A DNA stretch of 12,139 bases from an uncultured Bacilli bacterium (lineage in GTDB: Bacteria; Bacillota_I; Bacilli_A; RF39; UBA660). The notes beneath the pieces were generated by a model, which was not told the origin of the DNA, did no database searches, and saw nothing but the letters and a program-made list of their open reading frames with translations. This document shows positions 1-6,894 of the stretch, in pieces. Where the stretch lies: the NCBI GenBank assembly GCA_905236935.1, contig CAJOQL010000028.1, positions 1-12,139 of the forward strand, given 5' to 3'. The translations under genes were made by a program, and so were the position numbers. Every line of letters begins with the position of its first letter. Positions within the stretch are counted from its first letter, which is position 1.

Positions 1-1
1 A

Positions 2-1930
2 ACCATAATTGATAAATTATATGAAGAAGAGTTAACTATATTAAATGGAATAAAAGATGTTAGGGTTATTGAAGGAGTTAAACATTTAGTTTATTACTTA
101 GTTGTAAAAGAACTTAAAGATATAAGCCATTTTAACAATGTTGTTGTTATTGATAATAATGAATATTTAAATTTGGATATTCATTCTATTCGTAATTTAG
201 AAATATTTGAAACTTTAAGACTAAAAGAAAGACAATATAGTTTAATATGGTTTTTAGATAAATGTAAAACATCAATGGGGTCAAGAACTATTAAATCATG
301 GTTATCAGCTCCTTTAAAGTCAAAATCTGAAATTGAAAATAGACTTGATATAATTACAAAATTAAATAATGAATTTTTAACGCGAGAAGATTTAATTAAA
401 GACTTATATCAAGTTTATGATTTAGAAAGATTATGTGGTAAGCTTATTTGCGGTACATTTAATGCAAGAGATGCTCTTCAAATAAAGAAAAGTTTAATGT
501 ATTTGCCTAGTATTAAAGACCATATTGAGCATCTAAACTTAGATTTTGAGATAAATACTCATGAAAATATATTTTCACTTTTAGATAAGGCATTATATGA
601 AGAACCACCAATTAGCTTAAAAGAAGGATATTTAATTAAAACTGGATATAATGCTGAACTTGACGAACTTAAAGAAATACGTACAGGTGGCAAAGATTTT
701 ATAGCATCTCTAGAAGCAAGTGAAAGAGAAAAAACTGGTATCCAAAATTTAAAAGTAGGTTTTAATAAAGTATTTGGTTATTATATTGAAGTATCTAAAG
801 GACAACTTTCTAATGTTAAAGAAGAATTTGGCTGGGAAAGAAAGCAAACATTAACAACTGGTGAAAGATTTATTACGCCGCTACTAAAAGAAAAAGAAGC
901 TTTAGTTTTAAATGCTGAAGAACGTATAATTGAACTAGAATATAATCTATTTATGGATATTAAAGAAAAATTAAAAGAAGAAGTTTTATCTTTAAAAGAA
1001 ACTGCTAAAAATTTAGGAATAATTGACGCTTTATGTTCTTTATCAATCGTAGCAGAAAATAATGGACTTGTAAGGCCTACATTTAACGACAATCACATTA
1101 TAGATATTAAAAATGGTTTTCATCCCGTAATTAATGCTGTATCAAGCGGGACTTATGTAAAAAATGATTGTCTAATGGATGAAAAAACTAACACTCTTTT
1201 AATAACAGGTCCAAATATGAGTGGTAAGTCTACTTATATGAGGCAACTCGCAATTACTATAATTATGGCTCAAATTGGTTCTTATGTTCCAGCTGATTCA
1301 GCAAATTTGCCAATTTTTGATGCAATTTATACAAGAATAGGAGCATCAGATGATTTAGTATCTGGTGAATCTACCTTTATGGTTGAAATGTTAGAAGCTA
1401 GAAATGCTATTGTAAATTCTACAGAAAATTCTTTAATTCTATTCGATGAACTAGGACGTGGTACTGCTACATATGATGGTATGAGTCTTGCTGAATCTAT
1501 TTTAGAATACGTAACATCTAAAATTAAATGTAAAACCTTATTTAGTACTCATTATCATGAGTTAACTACTTTAGATAAAAAATATAAAACAATTAAAAAC
1601 GTTCATGTAAGTGCAACTGAAAAAGACGGTCATTTAACCTTTTTGCATAAAATAGAAGATGGTGCAGTAGATAAAAGTTATGGTGTCCATGTTGCATCTT
1701 TAGCAAATATGCCAGAAGAAATAATTACTAATGCTACCAAAATTCTTTCCAAATACGAACAAAATAGTAAAAATGAAATTAAATCATTTAATGAGCAATT
1801 AGAATTTAATTTTGAAGAAAAACAATCTAATAGTGCCCTAGATAAATTAAATACTATTGATGTCTTAAAAATAACTCCTATAGAAGCTATTAATTTATTA
1901 TATGAATTAAAAGAATTAAGTAAAAAATAA
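2..1930 (+). CDS. mutS: DNA mismatch repair ATPase MutS (5' end missing)
   Basis: MutS recognises mismatches and small loops in DNA and recruits MutL after ATP-driven conformational change. The frame is open from base 2 with no stop, so the gene enters from outside the window; the first TTG at 173 is internal. The visible part is 642 residues against about 850-880 for the family, so the mismatch-binding domain and most of the connector are missing. Seen here (residue 1 at base 2): the core/lever start with a MGSRTIKSWL motif, the clamp helices, the Walker A GPNMSGKST at 403-411, GESTFMVEM, the Walker B FDELGRGT around D482-E483, and STHYHELT. Near the C-terminus QLEFNF resembles the beta-clamp-binding motif found after the ATPase in bacterial MutS. 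The GRGTATYDG signature and clamp domain fit MutS1 rather than MutS2. No mutL follows; a terminator closes the gene. Confidence 0.97.
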   Translation, partial: TIIDKLYEEELTILNGIKDVRVIEGVKHLVYYLVVKELKDISHFNNVVVIDNNEYLNLDIHSIRNLEIFETLRLKERQYSLIWFLDKCKTSMGSRTIKSWLSAPLKSKSEIENRLDIITKLNNEFLTREDLIKDLYQVYDLERLCGKLICGTFNARDALQIKKSLMYLPSIKDHIEHLNLDFEINTHENIFSLLDKALYEEPPISLKEGYLIKTGYNAELDELKEIRTGGKDFIASLEASEREKTGIQNLKVGFNKVFGYYIEVSKGQLSNVKEEFGWERKQTLTTGERFITPLLKEKEALVLNAEERIIELEYNLFMDIKEKLKEEVLSLKETAKNLGIIDALCSLSIVAENNGLVRPTFNDNHIIDIKNGFHPVINAVSSGTYVKNDCLMDEKTNTLLITGPNMSGKSTYMRQLAITIIMAQIGSYVPADSANLPIFDAIYTRIGASDDLVSGESTFMVEMLEARNAIVNSTENSLILFDELGRGTATYDGMSLAESILEYVTSKIKCKTLFSTHYHELTTLDKKYKTIKNVHVSATEKDGHLTFLHKIEDGAVDKSYGVHVASLANMPEEIITNATKILSKYEQNSKNEIKSFNEQLEFNFEEKQSNSALDKLNTIDVLKITPIEAINLLYELKELSKK

Positions 1931-1967
1931 GTCATCTAATTAATCTATTTTAATGGTGGCTTTTTTC
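1931..1967 (+). terminator. Rho-independent terminator after mutS
   Basis: Starting right after the mutS stop, GTCATC pairs with GGTGGC (two G-U wobbles) and, after a 2-base bulge, ATTAA pairs with TTAAT around a 6-base loop. Six T residues follow at 1961-1966. Stem plus U-run is a standard intrinsic terminator and separates mutS from the glycosyltransferase gene. Confidence 0.8.
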
Positions 1968-1984
1968 ATAAAATGTAAAGTTTG

Positions 1985-2034
1985 CCGTATAAAGTTTGCT
2001 TATATCTTTAATAAATGATAAGATTATTATACGG
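1985..2034. repeat. 8-bp inverted repeat bracketing the glycosyltransferase promoter
   Basis: CCGTATAA at 1985-1992 is the exact reverse complement of TTATACGG at 2027-2034. The arms are centred 42 bp apart. The left arm lies just upstream of the proposed -35 and the right arm covers the expected transcription start. A 9-base direct repeat AAAGTTTGC (1977-1985 and 1991-1999) overlaps the left side. It may be a paired operator; no regulator is identified. Confidence 0.5.
1996..2024 (+). promoter_or_regulatory. Candidate promoter of the glycosyltransferase gene
   Basis: TTGCTT (1996-2001), a 17-base spacer and TAAGAT (2019-2024) make a fair sigma-A-type promoter. A TGA immediately before the -10 supplies an extended -10 element. 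It follows the mutS terminator and is the best match in the short gap. Each hexamer matches the consensus at four of six positions. Confidence 0.4.
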
Positions 2035-2066
2035 GTAGTTGAAATATATAAAGGATGGGTAGTTAT

Positions 2067-3287
2067 ATGGAAGTTGTACTTACAATTTATCGTATCATTT
2101 CTATGATTACATTAATTTATGGAGCTTATTATGTGGTAATGGGGTTATTAGGATTGATACTAGAAAAGAAAAATCGTAAAAAATTAGAAAAGATTGATAA
2201 TGAAAATCATTTTGCCATTATAATTCCAGCTAGAAATGAAGAATCTGTCATTGGTAATTTAGTAGATAGTTTAAATAATTTAAATTATAATAAAAATAAA
2301 TATGAAATATATGTTATCGTAAATAATACTACCGATAATACCGAAATAATTGCTAAAGAGCATGGTGCTAAAGTTCTAATGTGTGATAGGCTAGTTAAAA
2401 CTAAGGCCGATGTGCTCTGCTATGCTTTTGATGAATTAAAATACTATAAAAGAATTGATGCTTATATTATTTTTGATGCTGATAATGTTGTCCACCCTGA
2501 CTTTTTAATTCAAATGAATGATGCCTTAAATAATGGATACAGGGTAGCAACTGGTTTTAGAGATGCTAAAAATCCATCTGATAGTTGGGTAAGTGCAAGT
2601 TATACCTTATTTTACTATATTCAAAATTTATTTTTAAATCGTTCTAGAATGGGCTTTGGTGGCAATGCTATTATAAATGGCACTGGTTTTATGATTAAAA
2701 AAGAAATAATTGATGAAGAAGGCTTTAATACTTATACTTTAACTGAAGATTCAGAATTTACTGGCCAATGTGCCTTAAAAGGAGAAAAAATCTTCTTTGC
2801 TGAAAAATCAATTACATATGATGAATATCCTGTTAATTTTAAAACATCATGGAAACAAAGAAAAAGATGGTCAGCTGGTAATTTACAATGTATGAAATTA
2901 TATAATACTAAATTATTTAAAAGTTTCATGCAAAAAGGCTTTATTCCAATGTTAGATATGTTCTTCAATTACTGTGGTATAATGGCACACATTATTTTAT
3001 ACTTAAACTTAGGTATGTTTAGAATTGCTAATTTTATTGAAAAAAATCCATTAATTTGGCAAGATTATTTTAGTTGGATATTTGGCTTAATAGTTCAAAT
3101 TGGGCTTCCAATTGTAACTTGCTTGTGGCTTAGTAAAAAGATAAAACCTTTATGGAAAGGAATTTTACTATTTCCGGTATTTATATTCAGCTGGCTTCCT
3201 ATTAACTTTATTTGTTTATTTAAAAAGAATATTACTTGGGAAGCAATTAAACACGACCGTGCAATTAAATTAGAAGAAATTAATTAA
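2067..3287 (+). CDS. Membrane family 2 glycosyltransferase, processive type
   Basis: Probable inverting GT2 enzyme that moves a sugar from a nucleotide donor onto a growing polysaccharide or lipid at the cytoplasmic membrane. An ATG at 2055 is in frame, but AAGGATGG at 2051-2058 sits about 8 bases before ATG 2067, so I choose 2067 (406 aa). An N-terminal membrane helix (about residues 2-27) precedes the GT-A domain with FAIIIPARNEE. Further on are DAD 137-139 (metal/UDP site), TED 226-228 (likely catalytic base) and QRKRW 264-268, the QxxRW motif of processive synthases. Three hydrophobic C-terminal segments follow. The order resembles PgaC/IcaA-like poly-GlcNAc synthases and cellulose-synthase-like enzymes, but no partner gene (deacetylase, export protein) is adjacent. 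The sugar and product cannot be told from sequence. It appears monocistronic. Confidence 0.87.
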   Translation: MEVVLTIYRIISMITLIYGAYYVVMGLLGLILEKKNRKKLEKIDNENHFAIIIPARNEESVIGNLVDSLNNLNYNKNKYEIYVIVNNTTDNTEIIAKEHGAKVLMCDRLVKTKADVLCYAFDELKYYKRIDAYIIFDADNVVHPDFLIQMNDALNNGYRVATGFRDAKNPSDSWVSASYTLFYYIQNLFLNRSRMGFGGNAIINGTGFMIKKEIIDEEGFNTYTLTEDSEFTGQCALKGEKIFFAEKSITYDEYPVNFKTSWKQRKRWSAGNLQCMKLYNTKLFKSFMQKGFIPMLDMFFNYCGIMAHIILYLNLGMFRIANFIEKNPLIWQDYFSWIFGLIVQIGLPIVTCLWLSKKIKPLWKGILLFPVFIFSWLPINFICLFKKNITWEAIKHDRAIKLEEIN

Positions 3288-3300
3288 ACTTTATATAAGA

Positions 3301-3319
3301 AGTAATTACAGTAATTACT
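3301..3319. repeat. Tandem palindrome GTAATTAC x2
   Basis: Two copies of the self-complementary octamer GTAATTAC (3302-3309 and 3311-3318) are separated by one A. Together with the flanking A and T they form a 19-bp perfect palindrome apart from the centre. It lies in the gap after the glycosyltransferase gene, about 27 bases before the T-box promoter. It could be a protein-binding site or the top of an RNA hairpin; nothing in the window decides. Confidence 0.5.
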
Positions 3320-3323
3320 AAAA

Positions 3324-3357
3324 AAGCAAATATCTAAAAAATAATTTGTATTTGCTT
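3324..3357. other. Hairpin after the glycosyltransferase gene
   Basis: AAGCAAATA (3324-3332) pairs with TATTTGCTT (3349-3357) around a 16-base loop. No T-run follows on the + strand, but an A-run precedes it, so as a terminator it would work better for minus-strand transcription. It may still stabilise the 3' end of the glycosyltransferase mRNA. Its right arm overlaps the -35 of the T-box promoter. Confidence 0.45.
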
Positions 3358-3374
3358 ATAAAATAATATATAAT
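3346..3374 (+). promoter_or_regulatory. Promoter of the valine T-box operon
   Basis: TTGTAT (3346-3351), an exact 17-base spacer and a perfect TATAAT (3369-3374) form a good sigma-A-type promoter. The predicted start near 3381 is just upstream of the T-box stem I sequence, the expected arrangement for a T-box leader. Confidence 0.7.
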
Positions 3375-3380
3375 ATAAAT

Positions 3381-3580
3381 AAGTTTTCAGTGAAATTTGA
3401 GGAGTAATATAATATTTATTTAAAAGAAAGTTAACGGTTGATGAAAGTTAATAATAAATTTATATGAAGGTTGCAAATAGAGAAAAAGCGGGTAATTTAC
3501 GATATAAAATTAATAAGATAACATGAGTTATAAATAAAGGTGGTACCGCGGTTTTTCGCCCTTTAATTATAACTTTTTAT
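3381..3580 (+). promoter_or_regulatory. T-box riboswitch leader, valine specificity
   Basis: The leader senses uncharged tRNA and lets transcription continue into the aminoacyl-tRNA synthetase operon. Diagnostic parts are in order: the stem I base (ATTTG 3395-3399 with CAAAT 3474-3478); AGTA at 3403-3406 and GAA at 3466-3468 of the specifier loop; an apical stem GTTAAC/GTTAAT enclosing GGTTGATGAAA; and the T-box proper AAAGGTGGTACCGCGG at 3536-3551. GTT at 3470-3472, one base after GAA, is the likely specifier and is a valine codon. This agrees with valS downstream. The remaining leader between stem I and the T-box (about 3480-3525) should hold stem II/III, which I did not fold in detail. Confidence 0.93.
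3527..3579 (+). terminator. T-box regulated terminator
   Basis: GTTATAA (3527-3533) pairs with TTATAAC (3567-3573). After one mismatch, TAAAGG pairs with CCTTTA, and TTTTT follows at 3574-3578. The 5' arm runs into the T-box sequence, so the hairpin is mutually exclusive with the antiterminator that uncharged tRNA-Val would stabilise. Without uncharged tRNA, transcription should stop here, before the HD gene and valS. Confidence 0.88.
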
Positions 3581-3592
3581 TTGGGAGGATAA

Positions 3593-4297
3593 ATGGATAA
3601 AGAAATAGATTTATTTAATAATTATTATAACAATTTTGACAAAAGTAATATAATAATTAAATCAAAGTATAATCATACCTTTAGAGTAGTATCTTATGCA
3701 GAAAGTATTGCTAAATCTTTAAATTTAAATCCTGAAGATATCACATTATCTAAAATTTGTGCTTTATTTCATGATATTGGGCGCTTTAATGAAGTTAAAA
3801 AATTTAATAATTTAGAAGATAGCAATTCATTTGATCATGGCGATGAAGGATATAATGTCTTAAAAAAATTAAATTATAATAATGATATTGTTTTATTATC
3901 TACTAAGTATCATAATAAGTATATGGTTCCAAATAATATAAACGAAAGAACTAAAATGTTTTGCAATATCGTGAGAGATGCTGATAAATTAGATATTTTA
4001 ACTTATCAGTATTCCAATATTGAACCTAATGAAACAATTAGCAAAGATGTATTAGGTTTTATTAAAAATAAAGAGTTAGTTGATAATAAAAAAATAACTA
4101 ATTCAACTGAAGCAATGTTAAGGGGAATTTCATTTATATTTGATATTAATTATAATGAAACATTTAAAATATTAGAAAAAGATAAAATAATTGAAAGAAA
4201 ATTAAGTATTTTATTAGATAATAATAGCAGTGAAGAGTTAAAAAACATTAAAGATGATATTAATAATTATATAGAAAAGAGGTTATTAGAATGTTAG
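3593..4297 (+). CDS. HD-domain phosphohydrolase co-regulated with valS
   Basis: A 234-residue soluble protein of the HD metal-dependent phosphohydrolase superfamily. The expected residues are in order: H28, H60-D61 in FHDIGR, H82, H107 and D129 in VRDADKLD, so the metal site looks intact. The family hydrolyses nucleotides, cyclic dinucleotides or (p)ppGpp, and the layout H..HD..H..H..D resembles small YpgQ/YedJ-like members. The substrate is not evident; there is no synthetase domain or sensor domain. GGGAGG at 3583-3588 is 4 bases before the ATG. The gene is the first after the valine T-box, and its last codons overlap valS by 7 bases (ATGTTAG), implying translational coupling. Its expression should rise when tRNA-Val is uncharged. 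Confidence 0.88.
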   Translation: MDKEIDLFNNYYNNFDKSNIIIKSKYNHTFRVVSYAESIAKSLNLNPEDITLSKICALFHDIGRFNEVKKFNNLEDSNSFDHGDEGYNVLKKLNYNNDIVLLSTKYHNKYMVPNNINERTKMFCNIVRDADKLDILTYQYSNIEPNETISKDVLGFIKNKELVDNKKITNSTEAMLRGISFIFDINYNETFKILEKDKIIERKLSILLDNNSSEELKNIKDDINNYIEKRLLEC

Positions 4298-6825
4298 ACA
4301 AAAAATATGATCACAAAAAAGCAGAAGAAGGAAAATATGAAATTTGGAAAAATGCTGGATATTTTACTGCTGATAACACATCACCAAAAACACCATTTTG
4401 CATTGTAATACCACCTCCAAATGTAACAGGTAAATTACATATTGGTCATGCATATGATACTGCCATTCAAGATGCAATTATAAGATATAAAAGAATGCAA
4501 GGATTTGACTGCTTATGGCTTCCTGGTATGGACCATGCTGCAATAGCAACTGAAGCAAAAGTAGTTCAAAAATTAAAAAAAGAAGGAATTGATAAATATT
4601 CTTATGGTAGAGAAAATTTTTTAAATGCATGCTGGGACTGGACCCATGAATATGGAGATAATATTCGCTCTCAGTGGGCTGCTTTAGGTTTATCTGTTGA
4701 CTATACTAGAGAACGTTTTACATTAGATGATGAATTAAATAGAGCAGTTAGAAAGGTATTTGTAGATTATTACAATAAAGGATTAATCTATCGCGGTGAA
4801 AAAATTATAAACTGGGATCCTGAAGCAAAAACAGCTCTTTCAAATGAAGAAGTAGTATATAAAGATGTTAAAGGTGCATTTTATCATTTAAAATATATTA
4901 TTGAAGGAACTAGTGAATATTTAGATGTAGCTACTACAAGGCCAGAAACATTATTTGGAGATACTGCTGTTGCTGTTAATCCAGATGATGATAGATACCA
5001 AAAATATATTGGTAAAAATGTTATCTTACCAATTGTAAATAGACTAATACCAATCATCGCTGATGAGCATGCAGATCCATCATTTGGAACTGGCTGCGTT
5101 AAAATAACTCCTGCTCATGACCCAAATGATTTTGAAGTTGGAAATAGACATAACTTAGAACGTATTGTTTGCATGAACCCAGATGCCACTATGAATGCTA
5201 ATGCTGGCAAATATGAAGGCTTAACAAGAGAAGAGTGCCGAGAAAAACTACTTAAAGATTTAGAACAAGAAGGATTATTATTAAGTGTTGAGCCAATTAC
5301 GCACTCTGTAGGGCATTCTGAACGAACTGGCGTTATGGTAGAACCATACTTATCTAAACAATGGTTTGTTAAAATGGGACCACTTGCTGAAAAAGTTTTA
5401 AACTTTCAAAAAGATAAAAATAAAAAGGTTAATTTTGTTCCTAAAAGATTTGAAAAAGTATTAAATCACTGGATGGAAATATCTTATGATTGGTGTATTT
5501 CACGCCAGTTATGGTGGGGTCATAGAATTCCAGCTTGGTATAAGGGTGATGAAATATATGTTGGTATGGATGCGCCAGAATCAGATGGCTGGATTCAAGA
5601 TGAAGATGTATTAGATACTTGGTTTTCTTCTGCCTTATGGCCATTTTCTACTTTAGGTTGGCCAAATAACACGATAGACTTCCAAAGATACTTTCCAACT
5701 GATTGTTTAGTAACTGGCTATGACATTATTTTCTTCTGGGTTGCTCGTATGACTTTTCAATCAGAATACCTAAATGATGTTCGTCCTTTTAAAGATTGTG
5801 TAATTCATGGACTAATTCGTGATAAACAAGGTCGTAAAATGAGTAAAAGTCTTAATAATGGTGTAGATCCATTTGACATGGTTGAAAAATATGGAGCAGA
5901 CTCCCTAAGATATTATTTAACTACAGATGGATCTATGGGACTTGATTTAAGATTTGACGAAGTAAAACTTACATCAACTTGGAATTTTATTAATAAAATA
6001 TGGAATGCATCACGATTTGTTTTAATGAACATTGAATCTTTAAAAGAAATAAAATTAGATAACTTAAAAATTGAAGATAAATGGATAATATCTAAATATC
6101 AAAAACTAATTAAAAATGTTACTAAGCATATGGATAAATATGAATTTAATCTTGCTGGTTCATTAATATATGATTTTACTTGGAATTATTTCTGTGATTA
6201 TTATATTGAAATGGCAAAACACTCTCTAGAAAATGATACTACTAAATCAGTTTTATGTTATATTTTATCTGGAATTCTTAAAATGCTTCATCCATTTATG
6301 CCATTTGTAACTGAAGAAATTTACACTATGTTACCAGTTAAAGATGCTACTTCTATTATGATTTCTGCTTATCCAAAATATAATAAAAATGAAATATTTG
6401 CTGAAGAAGAAACAATAGATGATACCATTGCTTTCATTAAAAACTTCCGAAATATTAAAGCAGAAAATAATATCGGTAAAGATGCCAAAGTATTATTTGA
6501 TAATGGTTTAAATGATTTAATAATAAAGATATTAAAACTATCAGATAATATTATTGATAAACCATTAAATATAAAGTCATATGTTGTATTATCTAAGTGT
6601 GTTAAAGCAACTATCTATTATGAAAAAGAAGAAACAGAAGAAGAAAAATTACTAAAAGAAAAAGAAATTAATGATTTAAGAGCATCTATCGAAAGAAGAG
6701 AAAATTTATTAAATAATGATAATTATATAAATAAAGCACCAAGTAATATTGTTGAAATGGATAGAGTAAAATTATCTGAAGAAAAGAAAAAATTAGAAGA
6801 ATTATTAAAAAGTCTAAAAAAATAG
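4291..6825 (+). CDS. valS: Valine--tRNA ligase (ValRS)
   Basis: Class Ia synthetase of 844 residues that activates valine with ATP, charges tRNA-Val in the cytoplasm and edits mischarged threonine. Visible marks: [15 protein letters not shown] with HIGH at 50-53; the editing-domain TTRPE at 215-219 and the [15 protein letters not shown] stretch; a WWGHRIPAW segment; and KMSKS at 516-520 in [10 protein letters not shown]. An anticodon-binding helical domain follows, then a charged coiled coil over about the last 65 residues that matches the tRNA-binding arm of ValRS. The length is slightly short but within the bacterial range. AAGAGG at 4277-4282 is 8 bases before the ATG. Expression is governed by the upstream T-box. 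The stop codon TAG lies inside the terminator stem. Confidence 0.98.
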   Translation: MLDKKYDHKKAEEGKYEIWKNAGYFTADNTSPKTPFCIVIPPPNVTGKLHIGHAYDTAIQDAIIRYKRMQGFDCLWLPGMDHAAIATEAKVVQKLKKEGIDKYSYGRENFLNACWDWTHEYGDNIRSQWAALGLSVDYTRERFTLDDELNRAVRKVFVDYYNKGLIYRGEKIINWDPEAKTALSNEEVVYKDVKGAFYHLKYIIEGTSEYLDVATTRPETLFGDTAVAVNPDDDRYQKYIGKNVILPIVNRLIPIIADEHADPSFGTGCVKITPAHDPNDFEVGNRHNLERIVCMNPDATMNANAGKYEGLTREECREKLLKDLEQEGLLLSVEPITHSVGHSERTGVMVEPYLSKQWFVKMGPLAEKVLNFQKDKNKKVNFVPKRFEKVLNHWMEISYDWCISRQLWWGHRIPAWYKGDEIYVGMDAPESDGWIQDEDVLDTWFSSALWPFSTLGWPNNTIDFQRYFPTDCLVTGYDIIFFWVARMTFQSEYLNDVRPFKDCVIHGLIRDKQGRKMSKSLNNGVDPFDMVEKYGADSLRYYLTTDGSMGLDLRFDEVKLTSTWNFINKIWNASRFVLMNIESLKEIKLDNLKIEDKWIISKYQKLIKNVTKHMDKYEFNLAGSLIYDFTWNYFCDYYIEMAKHSLENDTTKSVLCYILSGILKMLHPFMPFVTEEIYTMLPVKDATSIMISAYPKYNKNEIFAEEETIDDTIAFIKNFRNIKAENNIGKDAKVLFDNGLNDLIIKILKLSDNIIDKPLNIKSYVVLSKCVKATIYYEKEETEEEKLLKEKEINDLRASIERRENLLNNDNYINKAPSNIVEMDRVKLSEEKKKLEELLKSLKK

Positions 6826-6834
6826 GCTTTTTTT
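6807..6834 (+). terminator. Terminator overlapping the valS stop codon
   Basis: AAAAAGTCTA (6807-6816) pairs with TAGGCTTTTT (6823-6832) with one G-U pair, around a loop of six A. The T-run continues to 6834. The valS stop TAG (6823-6825) is the first part of the 3' arm, so the coding region ends inside the hairpin. Confidence 0.85.
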
Positions 6835-6835
6835 C

Positions 6836-6864
6836 TTGCTAAAATAATCAAAAAATAGTATTCT
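6836..6864 (+). promoter_or_regulatory. Weak candidate promoter of the sigma-like repeat gene
   Basis: TTGCTA (6836-6841), 17 bases and TATTCT (6859-6864) each match four of six consensus positions. It directly follows the valS terminator, and a promoter is needed here. The assignment is tentative because the gap is very AT-rich. Confidence 0.3.
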
Positions 6865-6894
6865 ATCATATAAATTAAAGGGAAAGTGATTATT

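Noticed and set aside
781..1092. Minus-strand reading frames inside mutS, the glycosyltransferase, valS and the sigma-like gene
   Set aside because: They lie antisense to clearly functional genes, resemble no family and lack ribosome binding sites; AT-rich coding DNA creates such frames by chance.
173..1930. TTG at 173 as a mutS start codon
   Set aside because: The frame is open upstream to base 2 and the upstream residues continue the connector/core of MutS; there is no ribosome binding site before 173.
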